From: Streptomyces sp. ISL-87
Lineage (GTDB): Bacteria > Actinomycetota > Actinomycetes > Streptomycetales > Streptomycetaceae
Direction of reading: 5' to 3'
DNA length: 35,605 bases
NCBI RefSeq assembly: GCF_018614095.1
Contig: NZ_JAGGOY010000031.1
Span: 19,388-54,992 of the forward strand
Position numbers and translations under genes: made by a program. Position 1 is the stretch's first letter. Each line of letters opens with the position of its first letter. The notes under the pieces were generated by a model. That model made no database searches. It saw nothing but the letters and a program-made list of their open reading frames with translations, and was not told the origin of the DNA. Shown here piece after piece: positions 6,791-13,321 of the stretch.

Positions 6791-8200
6791 TCAGCGCCAG
6801 CGGCCGATCTCGACGTTCTCCAGTACGCCGAGCGCGTCCGGCACCAGCACCGCCGCGGAGAAGTACGCGGTGACCAGGTACGAGATGATCGCCTGCTCGC
6901 TGATGCCCATGAAGCGGACCGACATGCTCGGCTCGATCTCGTCGGGGATCCCGGGCTGGTGCAGGCCGATCACGCCCGACTCCTCCTCGCCGTTGCGCAT
7001 GCAGAGGATGGACGTCGTACGGGCGTCGCTGATCGGGATCTTGCTGGACGGGAAGATCGGCACCCCGCGCCAGGACGGCAGCCGGTGGCCCCCGATCTCG
7101 ATCGACTCCGGGTACAGGCCGCGCTTGTTGCATTCCCGGCCGAAGGCGGCGATGGCCTTGGGGTGGGCGAGGAACATCTTGGAGCCGCGCCGCATGCTCA
7201 GCAGCTGGTCCATGTCGTCGGGGCTGGGCACGCCGTCGTGCGGCTGGATGCGCTGGTCGTAGTCGGCGTTGTGGAGCAGGCCGAAGTCACGGTTGTTGAG
7301 CATCTCGTGCTCCTGGCGCTCGCGCAGCGCCTCGACCGTGAGCCGCAACTGCTGCTCGGTCTGGTTCATCGGCTGGTTGTACAGGTCCGCGACGCGCGTG
7401 TGGACCCGCAGAACCGTTTGCGCGATGGAGAGTTCGTACTCGCGCGGACGGGCCTCGTAGTCCACGAAGGTGCCCGGGAGGACGGCCTCGCCCTGGTGGC
7501 CGGCGGAGAGGTCGATGGCGGCCTCGCCGTACTTGTTCGTGCGCTGGGCGGGCAGGGACCGTACGGAGTCCACGTGGGCGCGCAGCGAGTCGACCCGGTC
7601 GGCGAGGAGCTGGAAGTCCTGCCGGGACAGGACGAGGGCGGTGCCGGAGGTGGCGGCGCGGGCGGTGTACTCCCAGATCGCCTCGTCGTCGACGAGGGAG
7701 TCCTCGCCGAAGTAGGCGCCGTCGGCGACGGTCTGGAGGATCGCGTCCTCGCCGTAGGGGCCGGGGCCGACCTGGTCGATGCGACCGTGAGCGAGTAGGA
7801 ATACCTTGTCGGAGGGGCTGCCGAAGGAGGTCAGCTCCTGTCCGGCCGCGAAGTCGATCTGCTGGCACCGCGCGGCGAGTTCGGTGAGGACGTCGAGGTC
7901 CTCGTACGCGCGCAGCAGCGGGAGTTCACCGAGCTCGGCGGGGATCACCTGGACCTGGGTCCCGGTCTTGATGAACTCCACCCGGCCGTCGCCGACCGAG
8001 TAGCTCAGGCGCCGGTTCACCCGGTACGTGCCGCCCTGAACCGACACCCACGGGAGCATCTTCAGCAGCCACCGCGAGGTGATTTCCTGCATCTGCGGCG
8101 CGGACTTGGTCGTGGTGGCCAAGTTCCGTGCGGCCGAGGTGGCGAGACTGCGCTGCGGCAGAGGCTGGGCCGGGGACTCGGAACCTGCCTGGACGGACAT
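6791..8200 (-). CDS. Family 2B encapsulin shell protein with cNMP-binding-like insertion
   Basis: A 469-residue HK97-fold shell protein expected to self-assemble into a protein nanocompartment. The shell sequence is split: N-terminal part ~35-90 ([20 protein letters not shown]), an inserted Crp/Fnr-like beta-roll ~92-215 ([20 protein letters not shown], then [10 protein letters not shown]), and the main shell domain ~225-469 ([40 protein letters not shown]). This insertion defines family 2B, not the iron- or peroxidase-carrying family 1. In the nucleotide pocket the Gly-Glu pair is kept (G165-E166), but the position of the phosphate-binding Arg of CAP is Trp176. An AAGGGAA site precedes the ATG. 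The next gene, a polyprenyl synthase, is its likely cargo. I recognise the family from recalled sequences; packaging is inferred. Confidence 0.92.
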   Translation of the reverse strand: MSVQAGSESPAQPLPQRSLATSAARNLATTTKSAPQMQEITSRWLLKMLPWVSVQGGTYRVNRRLSYSVGDGRVEFIKTGTQVQVIPAELGELPLLRAYEDLDVLTELAARCQQIDFAAGQELTSFGSPSDKVFLLAHGRIDQVGPGPYGEDAILQTVADGAYFGEDSLVDDEAIWEYTARAATSGTALVLSRQDFQLLADRVDSLRAHVDSVRSLPAQRTNKYGEAAIDLSAGHQGEAVLPGTFVDYEARPREYELSIAQTVLRVHTRVADLYNQPMNQTEQQLRLTVEALRERQEHEMLNNRDFGLLHNADYDQRIQPHDGVPSPDDMDQLLSMRRGSKMFLAHPKAIAAFGRECNKRGLYPESIEIGGHRLPSWRGVPIFPSSKIPISDARTTSILCMRNGEEESGVIGLHQPGIPDEIEPSMSVRFMGISEQAIISYLVTAYFSAAVLVPDALGVLENVEIGRWR

Positions 8201-8395
8201 GTATTTCCCTTTCGATCACTCCATGGATCTGCGGGATGCAGCCTTTCACTACGCAACGCAGTGGGACCATTACACAAAAGGGTGGGACTACTCCGCGTGG
8301 TGCTGGGCACCCTCTGGAGTTCAACTCCTTCACTCGAGACCCCCCGAGCCCCACCGGTTTCAGCCGTACGGGGGCCATGCACGTACCGTGAAGCC

Positions 8396-8635
8396 ACGAG
8401 GCTGACCCGATTCACCGACCTGGCGCTCCGCGTGCTGATGCGCCTGGCCGTCGCGGAGACGGACCTCGACCTCCCCACCACCCGCGAGGTGGCGGCGGCC
8501 ATGGAGGTGCCGTACACGCACGCGGCCAAGGTGGTCGCCAGGCTCCAGCACCTCGGCCTGGTCGAGGCGCGGCGCGGCCGGCTCTCCCTCACTTCCGCGG
8601 GGCGGGCGGCCTCGGCGGGCGGGGTGGTGCGCGAG
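8396..8635 (+). pseudogene. Truncated NsrR-like Rrf2 repressor lacking a start codon
   Basis: Codons from 8399 read RLTRFTDLALRVLMRLAVAE and then VPYTHAAKVVARLQHLGLVE, the winged helix of Rrf2-family NsrR repressors, which sense nitric oxide through an Fe-S cluster. The codon where the initiator Met should sit (8396-8398) is ACG, and no in-frame start with a ribosome site lies nearby; a GTG at 8261 would add 45 residues of unrelated sequence. After GRAASAGGVVRE (~8635) the frame leaves the family: the C-terminal half with the three cluster-binding cysteines is absent and another gene's 3' end begins. The gene is therefore broken at both ends. Identification of the remnant is good; loss of function is inferred. 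Confidence 0.8.
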
Positions 8636-8921
8636 CGCCGAGCACGCGCTGCGGGCCGACCACCGGGCGCTGACGCACAAGCTGGCGAGCACCTCGGTCC
8701 GGTTCTGGTACGAAACAGGCCACGAGGACGCAGAGTCGGGCGGCAGCGCGGGCCGGATCGGCCTGTCGGACGTCCCGGTCGCCGCCGGGACCCAGGCCTG
8801 CCTCTGCGGGCCGCTCCCCTTCATGCGGACCGTGCGCGAGCAGCTGCTCGCCAAGGACGTCCCGGCCGCCGGCATCCACTACGAGGCGTTCGGCCCGGAC
8901 CTGTGGCCGGCCTCGGCGTAA
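8634..8921 (+). pseudogene. 3' remnant of a flavohemoglobin (nitric oxide dioxygenase) gene
   Basis: In a frame different from the preceding nsrR remnant, codons ~8637-8918 read AEHALRADHRALTHKLASTS, then ACLCGPLPFMRTVREQLLAK and IHYEAFGPDLWPASA, ending at TAA 8919-8921. CGPxPFM and the H-Y-E-x-F-G-P ending are the NAD-domain C-terminus of bacterial flavohemoglobin (Hmp), the enzyme that oxidises NO to nitrate. The globin and FAD domains (~300 residues) are missing. In Streptomyces nsrR and hmp are neighbours, so one deletion joining the two explains the structure. The remaining ~95 codons cannot be functional. Confidence 0.82.
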
Positions 8922-9074
8922 CTCCTGTGGCGGGCGGGCTGGTCGGGACGAGTGTCCGGATCAGCTCGCTCGCTGTACGAGAGCACTAGCCTCGGAAGGA
9001 TTGCCTCCATTACACCGGTCTGTAACGAGGCGAGCACGAAAGGTGACCGCCACGCAACCGCAAAGGAGGCGGCC

Positions 9075-9665
9075 ATGTCCGCACCCATGTCCGCGGACCG
9101 GTTCATCAAGGCATTGCGGGACGAGGGTCTGACCGTCGTGGAGGTCGGCGCCTGGCGTACGCACAACCGCAACCACAAGGGCCCCTGGGGCCCGGTGAAC
9201 GGGGTGATGATCCACCACACCGTCTCCAACGGCACCGCGTTCACCGTCGAGCTCTGCCGCGACGGCGACAGCGCCCTCCCCGGCCCGCTCTGCCACGGCG
9301 TGATCACCAAGGACGGTCGCGTCCACCTGGTCGGCTACGGCCGGGCCAACCACGCCGGGGCGGGCGACTCCGACGTCCTGGCCGCGGTGATCGCCGAGAA
9401 GCGGCTCCCGCCGGACCACCACGCGAACACCGACGGCAACCGCCACTTCTACGGCTTCGAGTGCGAGAACCTCGGCGACGGCGAGGACCTGTGGCCGGCG
9501 GTCCAGCTGGACGCCATGGCCCGGGCGGCGGCGGCCGTCTGCCGGGTCCACGGCTGGACCGAGCGCTCGGTGATCGGCCACCTCGAATGGCAGCCCGGCA
9601 AGATCGACCCCAAGGGATTCACGATGGCGTCGATGCGGGAGCGCGTCGGGGCCCGCCTGAAGTGA
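9075..9665 (+). CDS. N-acetylmuramoyl-L-alanine amidase (Amidase_2 / PGRP fold)
   Basis: A 196-residue peptidoglycan amidase cleaving the lactyl-amide bond between muramic acid and the stem peptide. The zinc-site elements of the family are visible: GVMIHHTVSN (first His), YGRANHAGAG and GHLEWQPGKIDPKG (later His and the catalytic Lys/acidic ligand region). AAAGGAGG just upstream of 9075 fixes the start; the open frame to 8952 is spacer. There is no signal peptide, transmembrane segment or cell-wall-binding domain, so it resembles a phage endolysin or a cytosolic recycling amidase more than a secreted autolysin. No other phage genes are nearby. Confidence 0.88.
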   Translation: MSAPMSADRFIKALRDEGLTVVEVGAWRTHNRNHKGPWGPVNGVMIHHTVSNGTAFTVELCRDGDSALPGPLCHGVITKDGRVHLVGYGRANHAGAGDSDVLAAVIAEKRLPPDHHANTDGNRHFYGFECENLGDGEDLWPAVQLDAMARAAAAVCRVHGWTERSVIGHLEWQPGKIDPKGFTMASMRERVGARLK

Positions 9666-9690
9666 CCGCCGTCTGACACGAATCCCCGCC

Positions 9691-9729
9691 CCGACCCACC
9701 CCTGACCCACCTCAGCCCTGACCCACCTC
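9691..9729. repeat. Short direct repeat CCTGACCCACCTC
   Basis: Two copies of the 13-mer CCTGACCCACCTC (9701-9713, 9717-9729), preceded by a related CCGACCCACC (9691-9700), lie in the gap between the amidase and PLP-enzyme genes. No function is apparent. Confidence 0.5.
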
Positions 9730-9754
9730 GACGCGGCCCGCCCCGCGCCGGGGT

Positions 9755-9784
9755 GTGACGCGATCAAGGCATCCGGCTGACAAT
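9755..9784 (+). promoter_or_regulatory. Candidate promoter for a leaderless transcript
   Basis: GTGACG (9755-9760) and GACAAT (9779-9784) are separated by 18 bases, and the GTG start codon at 9791 follows the -10 by six bases. No Shine-Dalgarno sequence is present. Transcription would begin at or next to the start codon, giving a leaderless mRNA, which is common in Streptomyces. Inferred from spacing. Confidence 0.4.
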
Positions 9785-9790
9785 GGGCGG

Positions 9791-10684
9791 GTGACCCACC
9801 CCGAGCTGCGCCCACGCCCGCCGTCCCCGCTGGTCGAGGCGGCCGACGAGCGCTTCGCCGCGCACGGGGTACGGCTGCTCCTCAAGCGGGACGACCTCGT
9901 GCACCCGGAGCTGCCCGGGAACAAGTGGCGCAAGCTCGCGCCGAACCTCCGGGCCGCGGTCGAGGGCGGCTTCCCGGCCCTGCTGACCTTCGGCGGGGCG
10001 TACTCGAACCACCTGCGGGCCACGGCGGCTGCCGGGCGGCTGCTGGGGCTGCCGACGGTGGGCGTGGTCCGGGGGGACGAACTCGCGGGGCGGCCGCTGA
10101 ACGAGTCCCTGGCCCGGTGCGTGGCGGACGGCATGCGCCTGCACTTCGTCTCCCGGTCGGAGTACCGCCGCAAGGCCGAACCGGAGGCGCTGGCCCACCT
10201 GCTGGCGGCGGCCGGCGGGGAAGGGGCGTACGTGGTCCCCGAAGGCGGAAGCAACGCGCTCGCGCTGCGCGGCTGCCTGGAGCTGGGCCGCGAGCTGCGC
10301 GGCATGGCCGACGTGGTCGCGGTGGCCTGCGGCACCGGCGGCACCTTGGCGGGCCTGGCGGCCGGCCTCGCCCCCGAGCAGCGCGCCGTGGGCGTACCCG
10401 TGCTGGCGGGCGGCTTCCTGGCGGCGGAGATACGTTCCCTCCAGCAGGCGGCCTTCGGCGGCCCGGCCGGCGCCTGGACCCTGGCCGAGGGCTTCCACCA
10501 CGGCGGCTACGCCCGCGTCCCGGCCCCACTGGAATCCTTCGCAGCGGACTTCGAGGCCCGGCACGGCCTCCCGATCGAGCGGATCTACGTGGCGAAGCTC
10601 CTCTGGGCCCTCACTGCCCTCACGGAATCCGGCGCCTTCCCACCCGGCTCGACCCTCGCCGCCGTCATCACGGGCCGCCCTTAG
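9791..10684 (+). CDS. PLP-dependent ACC deaminase / D-cysteine desulfhydrase-like enzyme
   Basis: A 297-residue fold-type II PLP enzyme. LKRDDLVHPELPGNKWRKL contains the Schiff-base lysine (K45 in GNKWRKL) and FGGAYSNHLRATAAAGR is the cofactor-phosphate/substrate loop (S-N-H). VACGTGGTLAGLAAGL is the Gly-rich phosphate cup. These match the 1-aminocyclopropane-1-carboxylate deaminase / D-cysteine desulfhydrase group. Which activity applies cannot be decided, since the discriminating active-site residues are not secure without alignment. The GTG at 9791 is chosen because a -10-like GACAAT ends six bases upstream; the ATG at 9755 would overlap that promoter. Convergent with the antiporter gene and separated from it by a 10-bp hairpin. 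Confidence 0.85.
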   Translation: MTHPELRPRPPSPLVEAADERFAAHGVRLLLKRDDLVHPELPGNKWRKLAPNLRAAVEGGFPALLTFGGAYSNHLRATAAAGRLLGLPTVGVVRGDELAGRPLNESLARCVADGMRLHFVSRSEYRRKAEPEALAHLLAAAGGEGAYVVPEGGSNALALRGCLELGRELRGMADVVAVACGTGGTLAGLAAGLAPEQRAVGVPVLAGGFLAAEIRSLQQAAFGGPAGAWTLAEGFHHGGYARVPAPLESFAADFEARHGLPIERIYVAKLLWALTALTESGAFPPGSTLAAVITGRP

Positions 10685-10718
10685 GCGGTACCCCGGCAGG
10701 TCCGCCCCCGGGCCCGTC

Positions 10719-10743
10719 CCGCTCCCCCGCCCGGGGGGAGCGG
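10719..10743. terminator. Bidirectional hairpin terminator between convergent genes
   Basis: CCGCTCCCCC (10719-10728) pairs perfectly with GGGGGAGCGG (10734-10743) around a 5-base loop. It sits between the 3' ends of the PLP-enzyme and antiporter genes and can serve both. Confidence 0.75.
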
Positions 10744-10751
10744 TCCAGGCC

Positions 10752-10796
10752 GGTCAGGCCGGTCAGGCCGGTCAGGCCGGTCAGGCCGGTCAGGCC
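10752..10796. repeat. 9-bp tandem repeat (GGTCAGGCC x5) at the antiporter stop codon
   Basis: Five perfect copies of GGTCAGGCC (10752-10760, 10761-10769, 10770-10778, 10779-10787, 10788-10796), with a variant copy before them. On the minus strand each unit contains TGA in the antiporter's frame, so the real stop (10792-10790) is the first of a series of in-phase stops. Confidence 0.9.
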
Positions 10797-12370
10797 GACT
10801 CCTCGCGGTAGGCCGCCGCCTCCTCCAGGTCCAGGCGGTGCAGCAGGGCCCGCAGCATCTCGTCGTCGATGCGTCGCCGGTCCCGCAGCGAGACGAACAC
10901 CTCCCGCTCGGCCTCGATCATCTCCCCCGCCAGCCGCCGGTAGATGTCGTCCGCCGATTCCCCCGTCACCGGGTTGACCTCGCCCAGCCGCTCCCACACC
11001 GCGTTGCGCCGCCGCTCCAGCACTGTCCGCAGCCGGTCCGCCAGCGGAGGCGGCAACGCGTTCTCCGGCAGCTCCAGCAGTTCCGTCAGCCGCTGCTCCG
11101 CCGCCCGCGAGGCCTCGCTCTGCGCCTGCGCCTCCGCCAGCGTCTCGGCGTGCGCATCCCTCGGCGGCAGCCGCAGAAGGCGGATCAGCGGCGGCAGGGT
11201 GAGCCCCTGCACCACCAGTGTCCCGATCACCGTCGTGAACGTCAGGAAGAGGAGCAGGTTCCGGTGCGGCACGCTCATCGGCACGGAGAAGGCGATCGCC
11301 AGCGACACCACCCCCCGCATCCCCGCCCAGCCCACGATCACCGGCGCCTTCCAGTTGGTGTCCGGCTCCCGCGCCCGGATCCGCTCGGACAGCACCCGGG
11401 GCAGGAAGGTCGCCGGGAACACCCACAGGAACCGGGCCACGACCACCGTCAGGAACACCGCCAGCGCGTACCACGCAGCGTGCAGCCCCTCGTACTCCCC
11501 CAGCCCTTTCAGCACGACCGGCAGCTGGAGCCCGATCAGCGCGAAGACCACCGACTCCAGGATGAAGGCGACCATCTTCCACACGGCCTCCTCCTGGAGC
11601 CGCGTCGCGAAGTCGACCTGCCAGTTCCGGTGCCCCAGGTACAGCGCCACCACGACCACCGCCAGCACGCCCGACGCGTGCACCCGCTCGGCCGCCGCGT
11701 ACGCCACGAACGGGATCAGGAGCGACAGGGTGTTCTGCAGCAGGGGCTCCCGCAGCCGCTTGCGCATGTGGTGGATCGGCACCATCAGCACCAGCCCGAC
11801 GCCGACACCGCCCACCGACGCCAGCAGGAACTCCGCGATCCCGCCCGCCCAGCCGGCGCTCACCCCGACCGCCGCCGCCAGCGTCACCTTGTACGCGGTG
11901 ATCGCGGTGGCGTCGTTCACCAGCGACTCGCCCTGAAGGATCGTCGTGATCCGGTTCGGCAGCCCGAGCTTGCGGGCGATCGCGGTGGCGGCGACCGCGT
12001 CGGGCGGCGCGATCACCGCGCCCAGCACCAGCGCCACCGGCAGCGACAGCCCCGGCACCACCAGGTACGCCGCGTACCCGACGGCGAGCGTCGCGAACAG
12101 CACGTACCCGACCGACAGCAGCGCCACCGGCCGGATGTTCGCCCGCAGGTCCAGGTACGAGCTGTCGACGGCGGCCGTGTGCAGCAGCGGCGGGAGCAGC
12201 AGCGGCAGCACGATGTGCGGATCGAGGGCGTACGAGGGCACGCCGGGGATGTACGCGGCGATCAGCCCCGCCGCGACGAGCAGCAGTGGCGCGGGCACCG
12301 GCGTCCGGCGGGCCAGCCCCGCGACGGCCGCGCTGCCGGCGACCAAGGCCACCAGCGGCAATACCTCCAT
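10790..12370 (-). CDS. CPA1 family Na+/H+ antiporter
   Basis: A 526-residue integral membrane monovalent cation:proton antiporter. About twelve hydrophobic segments occupy residues 1-400. Within them VLGAVIAPPDAVAATAIARK carries the PPD and ILQGESLVNDATAITAYKVT the ND-type transport-site motif of the CPA1/NhaP group. The last ~130 residues form a cytoplasmic helical tail rich in Glu, Arg and Ala (ETLAEAQAQSEASRAAEQRL). It exports Na+ in exchange for H+ for pH and salt homeostasis. It is divergent from a small UBP-type zinc-finger gene 64 bases away, a pairing I recall from other Streptomyces, and lies next to the osmotic-stress sigma cluster. The gene ends inside a 9-bp tandem repeat. Confidence 0.92.
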   Translation of the reverse strand: MEVLPLVALVAGSAAVAGLARRTPVPAPLLLVAAGLIAAYIPGVPSYALDPHIVLPLLLPPLLHTAAVDSSYLDLRANIRPVALLSVGYVLFATLAVGYAAYLVVPGLSLPVALVLGAVIAPPDAVAATAIARKLGLPNRITTILQGESLVNDATAITAYKVTLAAAVGVSAGWAGGIAEFLLASVGGVGVGLVLMVPIHHMRKRLREPLLQNTLSLLIPFVAYAAAERVHASGVLAVVVVALYLGHRNWQVDFATRLQEEAVWKMVAFILESVVFALIGLQLPVVLKGLGEYEGLHAAWYALAVFLTVVVARFLWVFPATFLPRVLSERIRAREPDTNWKAPVIVGWAGMRGVVSLAIAFSVPMSVPHRNLLLFLTFTTVIGTLVVQGLTLPPLIRLLRLPPRDAHAETLAEAQAQSEASRAAEQRLTELLELPENALPPPLADRLRTVLERRRNAVWERLGEVNPVTGESADDIYRRLAGEMIEAEREVFVSLRDRRRIDDEMLRALLHRLDLEEAAAYREESA

Positions 12371-12434
12371 TGGCGATCACCTTCGCTTGGGTTCAGTCGT
12401 CATCGCGCGCCAGCACCTCAGTACGCTGGCCATC

Positions 12435-12695
12435 ATGAGCGAGTGCACGCATGTTCCCGAACTGCCGCGCCCCGAGCCTGTCCCGCATGCGGACACCTGC
12501 CCGGAATGTCTGGTGGCCGGCAGCCATCCCGTGCAGTTGCGGCTCTGCCTGTGGTGCGGGTACGTGGCTTGCTGCGATTCCTCCCCTCATCGCCACGCCA
12601 CGGCGCACTACCACGAGACCGGCCACCCGGTGATGCGGAGCTTCGAGCCGGGCGAGACCTGGCGGTGGTGTTTTGTCGACGGTTCGATCGTCTGA
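12435..12695 (+). CDS. UBP-type zinc-finger protein
   Basis: An 86-residue protein that is essentially one zf-UBP domain: CTHVPELPRP near the N-terminus, then CPECLV, LCLWCGYVACCD and the His series HRHATAHYHETGHPV, all in the order of the ubiquitin-hydrolase zinc finger. Streptomyces has no ubiquitin, so the eukaryotic function cannot apply. The tail-binding pocket of the fold may read a C-terminus or another ligand. There is no ribosome site, but TACGCT (12423-12428) ends six bases before the ATG, consistent with a leaderless mRNA. A 6-bp dyad (12410-12415 / 12426-12431) surrounds it. Divergent from a Na+/H+ antiporter, which suggests a regulatory partnership (inference). Confidence 0.85.
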   Translation: MSECTHVPELPRPEPVPHADTCPECLVAGSHPVQLRLCLWCGYVACCDSSPHRHATAHYHETGHPVMRSFEPGETWRWCFVDGSIV

Positions 12696-12907
12696 GGCGG
12701 GGTAGGTCAACCCTCCGCCGGCTCCCCTGATTTGGGCCCCGCAGACCCCTAGCCACTGTGCGTACCCATGGGCTTACCATCAGTCACTGGGTAGGCACGG
12801 CCGGCCTGGGTGCTCCCAGCGGGTGTCATGAGGGGTGCCGCGACACGATCGCCCGGATCGCGATAGCGTCACCGGCGAACAGAGCTCGTACCACCTTGGA
12901 GGTGAGG

Positions 12908-13321
12908 GTGTCCCAGATCGCAGGCGAGCCCGGGACCCAGGACTTCGTGGAAGTCCGGCTGCCGGCTGCGGGTGCCTACCTGTCTGTGCTGCGAACGGCC
13001 ACGGCCGGCCTCGCGGCACGTTTGGACTTCACCCTCGACGAGATCGAGGACCTCCGCATCGCGGTGGACGAGGCCTGCGCGATCCTGCTTCAGCAGGCCG
13101 TGCCGGGCTCCGTCCTCAGCTGCGTCTTCCGGCTGGTGGACGATTCGCTGGAGGTCACCGTCTCCGCGCCGACCACCGACGGCCGGGCGCCGGAGCGCGA
13201 TACGTTCGCGTGGACGGTCCTGTCGGCGCTGGCCGGCAAGGTCGAGGCCACGGTCGAGGAGAACCGGACAGTGAGCATCAGCCTCTACAAACAGCGCGGC
13301 GCGGGACCAGGCCCGGCGTGA
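12908..13321 (+). CDS. RsbW-like anti-sigma factor (PrsH/UshX type) paired with SigH
   Basis: A 137-residue GHKL-fold anti-sigma factor preceding the SigH-like sigma gene; it should hold that sigma inactive until released under stress, in S. coelicolor by an anti-anti-sigma such as BldG. The fold is visible in FVEVRLPAAGAYLSVLRTAT, LDEIEDLRIAVDEACAILLQ and LSCVFRLVDDSLEVTVSAPT. The N-box Asn of active RsbW/SpoIIAB kinases (E-A-x-x-N) is replaced: E55-A56-C-A-I59. The G1 Asp-Gly box is also weak. It may therefore bind sigma without being a kinase. The GTG at 12908 has GGAGG at a 5-base spacing. Its TGA overlaps the sigma GTG (GTGA), so the two are translationally coupled. Confidence 0.87.
   Translation: MSQIAGEPGTQDFVEVRLPAAGAYLSVLRTATAGLAARLDFTLDEIEDLRIAVDEACAILLQQAVPGSVLSCVFRLVDDSLEVTVSAPTTDGRAPERDTFAWTVLSALAGKVEATVEENRTVSISLYKQRGAGPGPA

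Noticed and set aside
8261..8989. 242-codon GTG frame across the nsrR and hmp remnants
   Set aside because: Its first 45 codons and everything after ~8635 match no family and no ribosome site precedes the GTG. The sequence is better explained as a broken nsrR plus an out-of-frame hmp tail.
9075..9665. Prophage indicated by the endolysin-like amidase
   Set aside because: No integrase, capsid, tail or holin gene, no att repeats, and flanking genes are ordinary chromosomal ones.
10741..10800. CRISPR-like array of GGTCAGGCC units
   Set aside because: The units are nine bases, directly adjacent with no spacers and no cas genes; it is a simple tandem repeat.
12772..12794. GCTTAC-N11-GGGTAG resembling a SigB/SigH-type promoter before the anti-sigma gene
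   Set aside because: The -35 lacks GTTT and the spacing is short; too weak to call although autoregulation of sigH is plausible.
12835..13317. Possible 161-residue upstream extension of the sigma factor
   Set aside because: It would lie entirely inside the anti-sigma gene in another frame and reads as Arg/Gly/Pro shadow sequence. The GTGA overlap at 13318 gives a natural start.
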